This document shows, in pieces, positions 38,359-47,779 of a stretch of 64,000 bases of DNA. The first letter of the stretch is position 1, and the number at the start of each line of letters is the position of its first letter. The notes under the pieces were generated by a model that had not been told where the DNA came from, did not search any database, and saw only the letters and a program-made list of their open reading frames with translations. A program made the translations under genes and the position numbers. The DNA is from Trema orientale. Its lineage: Eukaryota > Streptophyta > Magnoliopsida > Rosales > Cannabaceae. The stretch spans positions 717,284 to 781,283 of the forward strand of contig JXTC01000068.1 of the NCBI GenBank assembly GCA_002914845.1. The letters run 5' to 3'.

Positions 38359-38571
38359 TTAAAAATGAATATTTGCTTCTTCGTACACAGCTTCTACCGC
38401 ACTTTTGCCTTTGAAATTAGTCGTGTTTTGCTCGGGGATAGTGGGCTTCGACACTAGAATGTTCGCGGAGACTTAGATGGGAGCTTCGTCTTCTTTCCAG
38501 TGGACGACGTACTTGCAGTTTTTGAAAAGGGCTTCTAAGCTTTGGTTCGACGGGTCTTCGCTATTATCAGT
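38359..38571 (-). pseudogene. Decayed coding fragment inside the Mutator-like element
   Basis: The minus strand reads DNSEDPSNQSLEALFKNCKY then VVHWKEDEAPI, one TAA-type stop, and VSANILVSKPTIPEQ then NTTNFKGKSAVEAVYEEA before a final stop. The composition is protein-like and less AT-rich than its surroundings. A pyrimidine-rich leader-like stretch precedes it. There is no ATG in frame. The product is not recognised; it may be a captured host exon or a remnant of an element gene. Confidence 0.4.
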
Positions 38572-39018
38572 TTTTTTTGGATTCGTTGAAGAAAAGAGAA
38601 AAGCTTCTTGATGAAAGTGGGTGTGGGATTTTTAAGTTTAAATTGAGGTTGTTTTTGGGTGATTTTTGAATTCGGTTTTATGAGATTTTTTCTTTCGATT
38701 TAAGAGAGAAACGAGAGAAAATGGTAAAATAAAGAGAGAAATGAGAGAAAATAGAAGTTTAAAGAGTTCACGGAAAAATGTGTGAGACATTTGAAATTTA
38801 GTGGAGTCATGTCATAAAATAATTGAATTAAAAGAGTGGTACTACCATATTTCGCACTATGTGAGCCCCATTTTTTCGGTCTAAAAAAGCTTGTTGAAAA
38901 AATTGGTTTAAAAAAGACACTTTGGCCCCATTTAGCCCTGTGCGTGTCCTTTTCTCGTCTACACTCTAGTCATACTTAACCCAATAGGCCCAATCCAAGT
39001 AGATAGCGATCAAAGCCC

Positions 39019-39199
39019 CAAATTGCCTGTATGAATCACCGTATCTGTACGGTAATGAACTCATTGCAAAGTCAAGTAGTCAACAAAGGTCGGCAGGTGG
39101 GGATTCGTACACAGTGCAATATCACGCTGACGAAGAAGATGGAGAATTGGAGTCTAACAAAGTCAGCAACTTCGGCAGCTGCCTGCAGCACCTCAAATA
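39019..39199 (+). pseudogene. Possible gene fragment, unrecognised
   Basis: An open frame reading APNCLYESPYLYGNELIAKS, then SSQQRSAGGDSYTVQYHADE, EDGELESNKVSNFGSCLQHL and K before TAA has normal protein composition in otherwise AT-rich DNA, but no ATG start and no neighbouring exon that I could find. It may be the last exon of a lost or captured gene. Frame and limits are read directly; identity is unknown. Confidence 0.3.
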
Positions 39200-39264
39200 A
39201 TTTTTATTTTATTTTTTACTGCTAGGGGCCTCAAATAAAATTTATAAGGAAACTATTTTTGTAA

Positions 39265-39435
39265 AGGCGCGTCTACAGTAGGGGCGTCCTTACGTAGGGT
39301 CCTGTCTATACACCGTTGGATAGGAATCTGTGTATAAATAAATTCCCCACAGATTCTCGTTATTCCTCACAAATTCCCATCCAACGGTGTATAAAGGGTG
39401 GTCCTATGTAGGGGTGCCCCTATTGTAGCCCTCCT
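39265..39435. mobile_element. 171-bp palindromic MITE, copy 3
   Basis: Same length as copy 1, with TIR cores CTACARTAGGGGYG and ACGTAGGG/ATGTAGGG and inner arms ACCGTTGGATAGGAATCTGT. It is flanked by a perfect 9-bp target duplication TTTTTGTAA (39256-39264 and 39436-39444), which fixes both ends and supports a Mutator-like origin. Confidence 0.88.
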
Positions 39436-39939
39436 TTTTTGTAATTGGTAAATTCTTAAAAAAATAATTTTGGTGTAGAAAGTCGGTACTTTAAAGAAGA
39501 ATTTTTGGCAGTAGGAGGATGTTAAAAAATAAAAACTCCACCTCATTAATGTGTGGTCTAATGCGAGTTTCTCAATTATATAATAATCAAGCAATCATTT
39601 TCCATTTGATGATGAAATGTTTCAAAGCCTGAACACGTAGCGCCATCTCAATTCTCATCTCGAATAAAAAATGTGTTAATTTAATTGCATGGCAGACAAC
39701 ACGTCGAGTCGTCGGACACCCAATTTGTCTTAACGTACTCTATCTGTACACTCTATTCGTTAGCTAAGCCCGAGTAGGAATAGCTCTCTCACTGAGTCAC
39801 TATTTACTATTTTTTGGTGGACACTATTTCTATTCTCTTTCCCTCTTTTTTTCTGGTATTGGTGTGAACTCTGTGACCAAAAATTCTGAGATTCCTAGCT
39901 CCCATAAACTCATCATTTCATTTCCTCATAATTATCTTT

Positions 39940-40290
39940 CTATAAAGCCCATCTTGGTCTTGTTTTTGCTGACAAATTTTGACTCTAAACTGCTGTAAAC
40001 ATCTTGAATCAAAAAAAAAAAAAAAAAANTCCCATTTTCAAGTCCCTACATAGCCCTCTTCCTCTGACCATCTTTTTTTCTCACTCTCATTCTTCCTCAA
40101 CTTTTCTTTTTCCTTTCTTTTTTTTCCTATTCTTGAACTAATAATCTCTAATTTCCTTCATAATCTCACCTGGGTCTCGTTTTTTGCTCACAAAATTTGA
40201 CTCTAAAAACTGCTATAAATCTCTAACCTAAGACTACTATCACAATTTCAACTCCCTATATATCTTCTTCCTCTGTTTTTTCCTCAGTTT
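39940..40290 (+). repeat. Imperfect direct duplication in the TRM-like gene's 5' flank
   Basis: The order TCTTGTTTTTGCTGACAAAT, TTTGACTCTAAACTGCTGTAAA, TTCAAGTCCCTACATA, CTTCCTCTG at about 39958-40070 recurs at about 40172-40280 as CTCGTTTTTTGCTCACAAAA, TTGACTCTAAAAACTGCTATAAA, TTCAACTCCCTATATA, CTTCCTCTG. The period is about 215 bp. Only the gene-proximal copy keeps TATAAAT and TATATA. Confidence 0.75.
40214..40220 (+). promoter_or_regulatory. Candidate TATA box of the TRM-like gene
   Basis: TATAAAT lies 95 bp before the start codon in the proximal unit of the duplicated flank. A second candidate, CTATATATC at 40256, is only about 50 bp from the ATG. Which one is used is unknown. Confidence 0.35.
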
Positions 40291-40308
40291 TGACTGTTTT
40301 TTCCTACC

Positions 40309-41579
40309 ATGGCCAAATCGGAAGCTACTAACTCCGGGTGCTTTTCCGGCATACTCCGGCGAATGTTATGCTCCGGAAGCGTTCCAACTCACCCATCAGA
40401 CCACATTATGGATCTAGACCCAACCCAACTCAACCCAAATCCAGATAAAGAACCATTGAAGAAGCATGAAATCCAAGCCCAACCCGGGCCCGGAGTGGTG
40501 GCGAGGCTAATGGGTTTGGATTCCCTGCCCGCGGACACAAACTGGGTCCCCAGTGGAAGATCCCGAGACTCGTTTTCGCGAAGCAGGTCAGTGAATTTCG
40601 CGGATTACATGCTCAAGTTCGATATGACCGAACCTCACCAGCATCGCCGGGTGAGGACCTCAGTGTCGTTTCGTGAGGTTCCGGTGTCGTTTGAGCCTCC
40701 GGATCAAGATTTTGTTGTCGTTTATTTGGATAATGTGGATGAGTACTCGAAAGAGACGACAAAATCCGAGAAGGGTTTCGTAAAAGGGAAGCAGGGGAAG
40801 AAGGAAAAGGTTAAGAGAGATATTCAGAGCTCAAGGATGAAGAACAAGAAGGAGAACGAGAGAACAAATAACAAGATTTCGAAGCTGAAGAATGAGCCAA
40901 GGAGAAGGATTCTGCCGCAGACTCCAAAAAACTGTAAGCAAAATGGAGCTAAAGTTTTGGGCTCTGTTTTACCCTGTAAGACAAATTTTCAAGGTGTAAA
41001 CTTGAAGACTTTGAAGCCAGAAAACAGAAAGAAAGTCCCGGAAAATTTGACCAAGAAGAGAAAAAATCACCATGCAAGTAAGAAAATTCCGCCAGCTGAA
41101 AACAACCCGGAAAATTTAATCCCGGTTTCTGTTCTTGATGAGGTCTATGATCTTCTAGTTCAACATGATGCTCTGTTTTCAGGTTAGTTTTTCTGACTTT
41201 TAAATTTTTTTTTTTTTTTTTCTATCTTCAATATTTATGCACATTAATTTGAGTATCTAATAATGTCATGTTTTCTTTTTTTTTTTTGGTTGTAGATAAT
41301 GACAATTTAAGGCCTATTAACTCAGTAGAGAGAAAAGATTATGATAAAATCGAGCAGAGGGACTTGGCGGCGGATTACATAAAGCTAGCAGAACAGCTCC
41401 GAAGATTAACCGAGGAAGATTTGAGTGAGTCATATTGGAGTATTAGTAATAGCAGTACCAGTTCAAAGAATAAAAAGCTAAATTTTGAATGCTATGAAGA
41501 AATCTGCATGGATTTTGAGCAGCCTATTCTTGATTTGCTACTACACGAGGTTATTATTGAACTTGCAGAAATTTCTTAG
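40309..41579 (+). CDS. TRM/DUF3741-type protein (two exons)
   Basis: Exons 40309-41182 and 41296-41579 give 1158 nt, 385 aa. The motif PGVVARLMGLDSLP (about 61-74) is the LMGL signature of the plant TON1-recruiting-motif (TRM)/LONGIFOLIA-related family with DUF3741-associated sequence. Members of this family organise cortical microtubules with TON1 and PP2A. An SRSRSVNFADYMLKF segment (about 91-105) and RRRILPQTP are also typical. The middle is very Lys-rich (residues 150-270), and the C-terminus has SVLDEVYDLLVQHDALFS and an acidic helix ending LLLHEVIIELAEIS. This is one of the short members. The splice restores the aspartate codon G|AT. Assignment to a numbered TRM is not attempted. Confidence 0.82.
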
Positions 41580-41682
41580 GTTTTTTTTTTTCTTTTTTTT
41601 TTCGGAAGGCAATTGTAATATTGTGCATATTTGTTTTGCTAATGTTTAAAAGTTTATAGTACAAGAAAATGACCTTTGTTAT

Positions 41683-42673
41683 CAGGGACGGAGCATGACT
41701 TAATTGAGAGTTTAATCTCAAACACTGATATTATAATATATAATTGACATTCTAAATCCAGATCTAAAAGAAATTGGAAAAAAATTAAGTTCTACACTAC
41801 TTGATTTCTTTCCACCATTATTTTCTTCAATAGAATGGGGATCTTTGTTTGAACTGACTCTCTATAACTGTTACACGTAGAATACAACAAGTAAAAAATT
41901 TAAGAAAATATTTAATTTAATGACTTTTAGAGATCAGAAAAGTATTTAATTAATGACTTTTTGAAAACATAAAAATTAAATTAATAACTTAGCTATCATT
42001 TATAACTAATAAAAATTAAAAACTAAAAATAAATATAAACTAAATGATATAATTTATTTATCTTACAACAAAAACTAGTTTTTTTTTTTGGAAATTTTAC
42101 ATGTCTAGTTAGTTACAAATAAGGTTAATTTTAATGTTCAATTTTTGAATTGGGTAATTTTAAGAACCTTAAGTTTTAGAATCATATTTTCAATTTTTTA
42201 ACCTAATAAAATAAATTGAAATTTTATCTAATAAGAAACAAAATAAAGAAAATAAGTTTATTGCTTAAATATCATTGGTTTTGTAATCCCCTAACTCTCA
42301 TGTGCTTCTCTTCTCTTTTGTCACTCTCGACACCTTTCTTCATATTATCTTTCTTCTTTCTTTTTTTTTTATTTGTTTATCTACTACCATTTTTTTTCAT
42401 TTATTTGGTTTTATTTTCATGTATTTGTTATTTTCATGTGTGATATTTTTATAAAATAACTATATTTGAAAAAAATGGACTTTGATTAGGGAAAAAAGGC
42501 CCCAAAGTACTGCGCTTTAGAAGAAGTTTAAGACTAACTTAATACAACACTTTATAACAAATTTAACACAATAAATTTGTATGTATATATATATCATATT
42601 ATATAATACTGTATATAATACATAAGAAAAAAAAAATTGGCAAAAGTTCAGCCCCTATGCTGCTCCGTCCATG
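41683..42673. mobile_element. hAT-like non-autonomous element, copy B (991 bp)
   Basis: It begins CAGGGACGGAGCATG and ends with the inverse of CATGGACGGAGCAGC, imperfect terminal inverted repeats of the CAGGGGCGGAGC type known from plant hAT MITEs. A perfect 8-bp target duplication TTTGTTAT flanks it (41675-41682 and 42674-42681). There is no transposase. Copy A at 19890-20945 is its relative. It landed about 100 bp past the TRM-like stop codon, so it may provide or disturb the 3' UTR. Confidence 0.85.
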
Positions 42674-42681
42674 TTTGTTAT

Positions 42682-43240
42682 AATCTCATGATATAATCTC
42701 GACTGTTACTCGAGTCAACGTTCCGACCATTGTGGTATTACGACTCGAGTTTTATCTTATTTTGGTGTTTATTTTGTACAGATAATTCCACTGAAAAGTT
42801 TGAACTTAGATAAGGATAATAATCGTGATTATTAATATCTAAATTCCAATTAGCATTGTGGTACAACCAAAGTCCAAAGGAGGTTTGTCTTACTCGGTGG
42901 TTTAAATTTGTCTTGATAATTCCACTTTGTAATGGCTATAACTCAAACAAGGATATATAATGACAGTAGTAATTAAGATCTAATGTGAATGGGAGCATGG
43001 TGTGTGTGAACAAAGTTCACCGACTTTCCTTACCCAAACTCTAGTACTTATATAATCTATAAATATATACACATATATGTATAAAATGCTGCAAGCATCT
43101 AGAACCATGTGGTCCATCTTATCCATGGTGGTGACCGTATGAAGCGAATTTGCTTGAGCTATGGTAAGTTTGACCATCGAATTGAATATCAGTGGGAATC
43201 TTTTGTTTTTGTGTTTTTTTTTTTTTTTTTAAAAAAAGAA
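42682..43240. other. Intergenic stretch, nothing recognised
   Basis: No gene or clear repeat is seen apart from a short TA-rich run (43060-43080) and poly-T before the next foldback element. Confidence 0.4.
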
Positions 43241-44251
43241 AGGCTTTTTATTACCAAAACCTCTTGAAATTTGAAAATTTGGAATAATTCAGTAAAATTA
43301 ACCATGAACTCAAATTTTTAGAATAAAATCTCTTCAACTCGTAACAATTTAATAAAATTAACTTTGAACTCAATTTTTTAGAACAAAACCCTTGAAGTCT
43401 CCTATTAGTTTTGTTAGAAAAAAAATATTTATTTAGTTTTTTTTTACTGTTAAGTTCTTATTCTCTTATTTGTGATTTTTGGGTCCTCATTATTATATTT
43501 TTATTTCATGTTAATCCTTTTTAATCTTTTCTATTCAAAGCTATTATCAATTAGCTCTTGCTCAAAAGGTGTTCATCTCAGCAGAGATAATATTGGAAAC
43601 AAAGGGAAATTATTATTTAAAAAAATAAAAAAAGAGTTAGGATTATCATTTTCGTTCAAAACGGAGGTAAGAAATTGGAAAATTTTATTGGGTTCTAATA
43701 TGAATCTATTTTGGTCCAAGTATTTATATAGAAAAAGGAAAACATATATACTTCTCTTTTAGATATATGAATACTTGGACCAAGGTAGATCCATATTAGA
43801 ACCCAATAAAATTTTCCAATTTCTTACCTCCGTCTTGAACGAAAATGATAACTCCAACTCTTTTTTTTTTTAATTTTTTTTAATAATAATTTCCCTTTAT
43901 TTTCAATTTTATTTCTGTTAAGATGAGCACCTTTTGGACGAGTGCTAATTGACAACAGTTTTGGATAGAAAAGATTAAAAAGGATTAATGTAAAATAAAA
44001 ATATAATAATGAGGACCTAAAAGCCACAAATAAGAGAATAAGGAATTAACAGTAAAAAAACTAACGCAAACATTTTTTTTTCCCTAACAAAGCTAATGTT
44101 AAGAGATTTCAGGGGGGGAGGGGGTTTGCTATAAAAAATTAAGTTTAATGTTAATTTTACTAAATTATTCCGAATTCAGGAGGTTTTGCTCTAAAAAATT
44201 AGGTTCAAGGTTAATTTTACTAATTTCAGAGATTTTGGTAATAAAAAGCCT
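43241..44251. mobile_element. Long foldback element, 1.0 kb
   Basis: Left arm 43241 to about 43745 and right arm to 44251 are inverted copies. The ends AGGCTTTTTATTACCAAAA match on both sides, and the arms share TAATCCTTTTTAATCTTTTC, AGGTGTTCATCTCAGCAGAG and TTGGTCCAAGTATT, the last next to a short centre. Similar spurious peptides appear on opposite strands for this reason. The flanks are A-rich (AAAAAAAGAA), so a target duplication cannot be judged. A diverged relative lies at 46498-47285. Confidence 0.8.
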
Positions 44252-44353
44252 AAAAAAAGAAAAGAAATGTACTATAAATTAACGCGACCAAAAAGATAAA
44301 AACAAACTGGATTACATGATCCAATCTTCTTATGCCTTACTAGGAATTAAGTA

Positions 44354-44686
44354 CCACCAAACATGTGGTCTAGTGGCAGTGCTGTTATCGTGGGTGTCGG
44401 AGGTCGCGGGTTCGAACTGGGTGACTCCTTCGGGAGTCTTAAATCTTAAATGTGAGGGTACCTACTTGCCAGCCCATGCCCCCGGCCTCTGCCCCAGGGT
44501 ACCGTTCTCGCTAGTTGTTCGGTTGGGGTTCAGGTGACTCACTCCACCGCCCAGTGGTGGCGACTTGGTCGAAAGGGTCTTGGGGAACATTCCTGAACGT
44601 GGTTGGAGCTCCTATAGTCACGCACAGGCAAGGTTGCCACGCTGGTCGCCCCCTCCTCCCCTTTTCGTTATCAAAAAAAAAACAAA
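44354..44686 (+). mobile_element. tRNA-derived SINE, 333 bp
   Basis: TGGTCTAGTGGCAGTGCTG is an A box and GCGGGTTCGAACTGGG a near-perfect B box, 35 bp apart, as in a tRNA-type Pol III promoter. A GC-rich body and an A-rich 3' tail (TTATCAAAAAAAAAAC) follow. A 10-bp target duplication GAATTAAGTA flanks it (44344-44353, 44687-44696). The ORFs through it are incidental. Confidence 0.88.
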
Positions 44687-45376
44687 GAATTAAGTAGCTT
44701 GGGCAGAAACAGAGAAATTGAGAATATTAGCTGGAAGCACACACAGGTACACAACACAATATATAGTTTATTTACGGGTCAGAAATGTGGCCCTTGAGCA
44801 CAAAAACAATATTCACAACTATGTCAGTGTTGCCAATTTTCTAATTTTTCCCCCGGACGCAAGTTGTGATTTTCATATACAATTTTTTAAAAAGCGGCCC
44901 ACTGCATTTGTTTAAGGGCTTGAAAATTTTGACCATATGATACTATAGATGAGGAGGAAATATTCGTACACATATATTCTCAGGGATTGTTGTCTATTTT
45001 AAGACGTGTATTTTAAATGCGTGTCATGTGATTTAATAAATCATTTGTCAATTTCCTTTTTCGATGATAATATAGGTCCTAAGAAGTCTAAATCAAACTT
45101 AACATGCGACATTTGACTCGGTTATTTTGCAATTGATATAACAATCATATGATATAAATGACACCTTTTAATTAAATAATATAGATTTGGATTCAATGCG
45201 CATTGGTATCCACAAGATCAACACAAATCTAATTAGCTAATGCTCTAATTTCTCTTTGTTTATAGTTGCATATGAGTTCTAATTGTGTTTTTGTTGAGTA
45301 TGGATGAGTTATGTTATTGTCCTTGATTGAATTGTACCTTAATTTATTGTGCTAATCATGTTTAGCGAATCCAACA

Positions 45377-45712
45377 TAAGTAACGCTAAAGACACACATA
45401 AATTATACATAAAATTTACACATATTTGATATGTCATATATATTAATCACTCATGTCCATAGTAGTCCTATTTTGAAAAAAAACGTAAGTGGTTAAAATA
45501 TATACTATGTCACACATAAGTAACACTAAGTAACGCTAAAGACACACATAAATTATACATAAAATTTACACATATTTGATATGACATGTATATTAATCAC
45601 TCATGTCCATGGTAGTCCTACTTTGAAAAAAAACATAAGTGGTTAAAATATATACTAGGTCAATGTGTGTGAGTTTTATATGTAATTTGTGTGTATCTCT
45701 AGCATTACTTAT
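45377..45712. mobile_element. MITE with an internal 150-bp tandem duplication
   Basis: The left end ATAAGTAACGCTAAAGACAC and the reversed right end ATAAGTAATGCTAGAGATAC form inverted repeats that continue for about 40 bp (CACATAAATTATA against CACAAATTACATA). The unit starting TAACGCTAAAGACACACATA at 45381 recurs at 45531 with an exact 150-bp period and few changes. Confidence 0.7.
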
Positions 45713-46000
45713 ACGACATTCTATCTTGGTAAGCCCGTGTAGATTAATGGCTACATGCTTTGTATTTTCTTTACCAATATAATTTGGCAAAGGGAAATCT
45801 GATGGCAGGAGACTCGGAGAGAAATTCAATTAATCCCCCCCAAAAAAAAAGGGAAGCAGCCATTATACGGCCTTACACTGACAATATAAAATTCACATGA
45901 TTTTATGGACCATTTTTTTTTTAATTATTATTATTTAAAAAAAACAGCAGCTGCACTGCTACCTAAGGTCCATATCAAATTGGTAATTTTATTAATAATA

Positions 46001-46465
46001 AGGGTTTTTAGCTCATGTGATCCCTGAATTTTTTTAAAATGTGATAATTTAGTCCTTAAACTAATTAAAGTGACAAATAGGTCCTCAAATTTATAATAGT
46101 GCTACAATTTGGTCCAAAATGTAAATAAATGTTTGTTTTGTAACGGAGCCTGTGGTCCCTGTGGTCCTTGAACTTCTTAAAAGGTGACAAATTGTATCAT
46201 TAAATTCATGGTCGAATTAGTCACTTTTTTTTAGTTTAAGGACGAAATTGTCACCTTTTAAAAAGTTCAGAGACTAAAAGTGCTAAAGACTTTCTGCAAA
46301 AGAAATAAGAACCCAGAAGCTCCGTTACAAAACAGACGTCCGGTTCCAGTTTGGACCAAATTATAGCATTGTTATAAATTTAAGGACGAATTAGTCATTT
46401 TTTTTAGTTCAAGGACAAAATTATCACATTTAAAAGGTTTAGGGACCACAGGTACTAAAAATCCT
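46001..46465. mobile_element. Foldback element with about 130-bp arms
   Basis: AGGGTTTTTAGCTCATGTGATCC on the left and AGGATTTTTAGTACCTGTGGTCC on the reversed right begin arms that stay collinear through AATTTAGTCCTTAAACTA, GTCCTCAAATTTATAA and GCTACAATTTGGTCCAAA. The centre carries another inverted pair (GTCCTTGAACTTCTTAAAAGGTGAC and its inverse). Flanks are AAT repeats. There is no coding capacity. Confidence 0.75.
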
Positions 46466-46497
46466 AATAATAATAAGATATAATATATAAAATGCTT

Positions 46498-47285
46498 CAT
46501 TTAAAGACCAACAAGAGTATTCCTGCCAAAAAAAAATCTTTTAAATACAAAAACTCTTTGAATTCGAAACAAATTAGTAAAAGTAACCCTGAACTTAATT
46601 TTTTGGAGTAAAACTTCCTAATGTCTCCTAATATTAATTCTCTTAGAAAAAAATATATATTTCTGTTTTTTTTTTTTATAGTTAAGTTCACATTCTTATA
46701 TTTGTGGCTTTCAGGTTCTCATTATTAGATTTTTATTTCATATTAATCCCTTTTAATCTTTTCTGCTCAATATTGCTGTTAATCAGTATTTGTCCAAAAC
46801 ATGCTCATATCAGCAGGGGTAAAATTAGAAACAAAAAAAATTATTATTTAATAAAAAAAGTATTGGGTTATCATTTTCGTTCAAGGCTCGTGTAAAAAAT
46901 TAAAAAATTTTATATGGTTCTAATATAAATCTACTTTGGTCCATGTATTAATATATTTAGACGAGAGGCATATGAATATTATATCAATTTTATAGGACAT
47001 ATATTACAATCTTTATATTTTGTGGTTTAAATTTTATAGTAGAAAAGTTTAAAATGAATTAACGTGAAACAAAAATATAAAAATGAAGACCTAAAAGTCA
47101 TAAATAAAATAATTGGGATTTAACCGTAAAAAAATTAATAAAAATATTTTTTTTTAACAGAACTAATATTACGAGAATTCAGGAGTTTTGCTCTGAAAAA
47201 TTGAGTTCTGAGTTAATTTTATTAAATTATTCTGAAAAATTGAGTTCTGAGTTAATTTTATTAAATTATTCCGAGTTCAGACAAT
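46498..47285. mobile_element. Diverged foldback element related to 43241-44251
   Basis: The left part (TCATATTAATCCCTTTTAATC, TTGTCCAAAACATGCTCATATC, ATCTACTTTGGTCCATGTATT) follows the left arm of the 43-kb element in order. The right part is inverted with AGAAAAGTTTAAAATGAATTA and AGACCTAAAAGTCATAAATAA. A 38-bp unit (TCTGAAAAATTGAGTTCTGA...) is tandemly duplicated near 47200-47270. Confidence 0.65.
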
Positions 47286-47779
47286 TTTTTTTTGTATCCA
47301 CAGGCAAAAAAAAGACAAAAAAAAAAGAAAAAGAAAAAGACAACAAGAGTACTTCGTATTCATGCACTTCATAATTGGCTGGTCTTGTCCCATGTCAACT
47401 CTTACAATATGGAGTATGGGCTACTCTCCCTGTTTTACTCAATAATCTATTTTTTTTTTTGGGTTAAAAGAATCAAATTTGAGCTTCGTCCCTTATTATT
47501 TTTATTTAATTGTCTATTCATAATGATCTATACTTTCTTCATACCCAAGTTTATTAACTCAAACCCTTCTTTACATTAATAAATAATGCAATAGCCTCTC
47601 GTACTAGCTTTTGCTAAATGAAGTTAATCCCACCACCTTTTCCTCAATTTGAACTCGTTTCTCCAATTTTGATTCTCCATTTAACCCAGTCTTATGATCA
47701 TCATCATCATCATCCTCCACCAAAACATGAATCCAGGAAAAATCTGGTTGACTCGATAAACCCCGCTGCAGATTGCTGT

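Larger units (their letters stand above)
35884..38956. mobile_element. Mutator-like element, 3073 bp, with a TTGAC-rich interior
   Basis: The left end GAGAAAAGGACATGGACAGG and the reversed right end GAGAAAAGGACACGCACAGG form terminal inverted repeats of about 50 bp, both followed by a GTCTTTTTTAA-type segment. The flanking 9-bp repeats GTCCACACT (35875-35883) and GTCTACACT (38957-38965) match at 8 of 9. TIRs plus a 9-bp duplication define the Mutator-like class. Inside are a CT-rich region (36060-36350), the dense TTGAC/GTCAA array (about 36630-38260) and a decayed coding fragment on the minus strand (38359-38571). No transposase was found, so it is non-autonomous. Confidence 0.75.

Noticed and set aside
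44316..44697. ORFs over the 44.3-44.7 kb region
   Set aside because: They are the GC-rich body of a SINE with Pol III boxes and a target duplication, not a gene.
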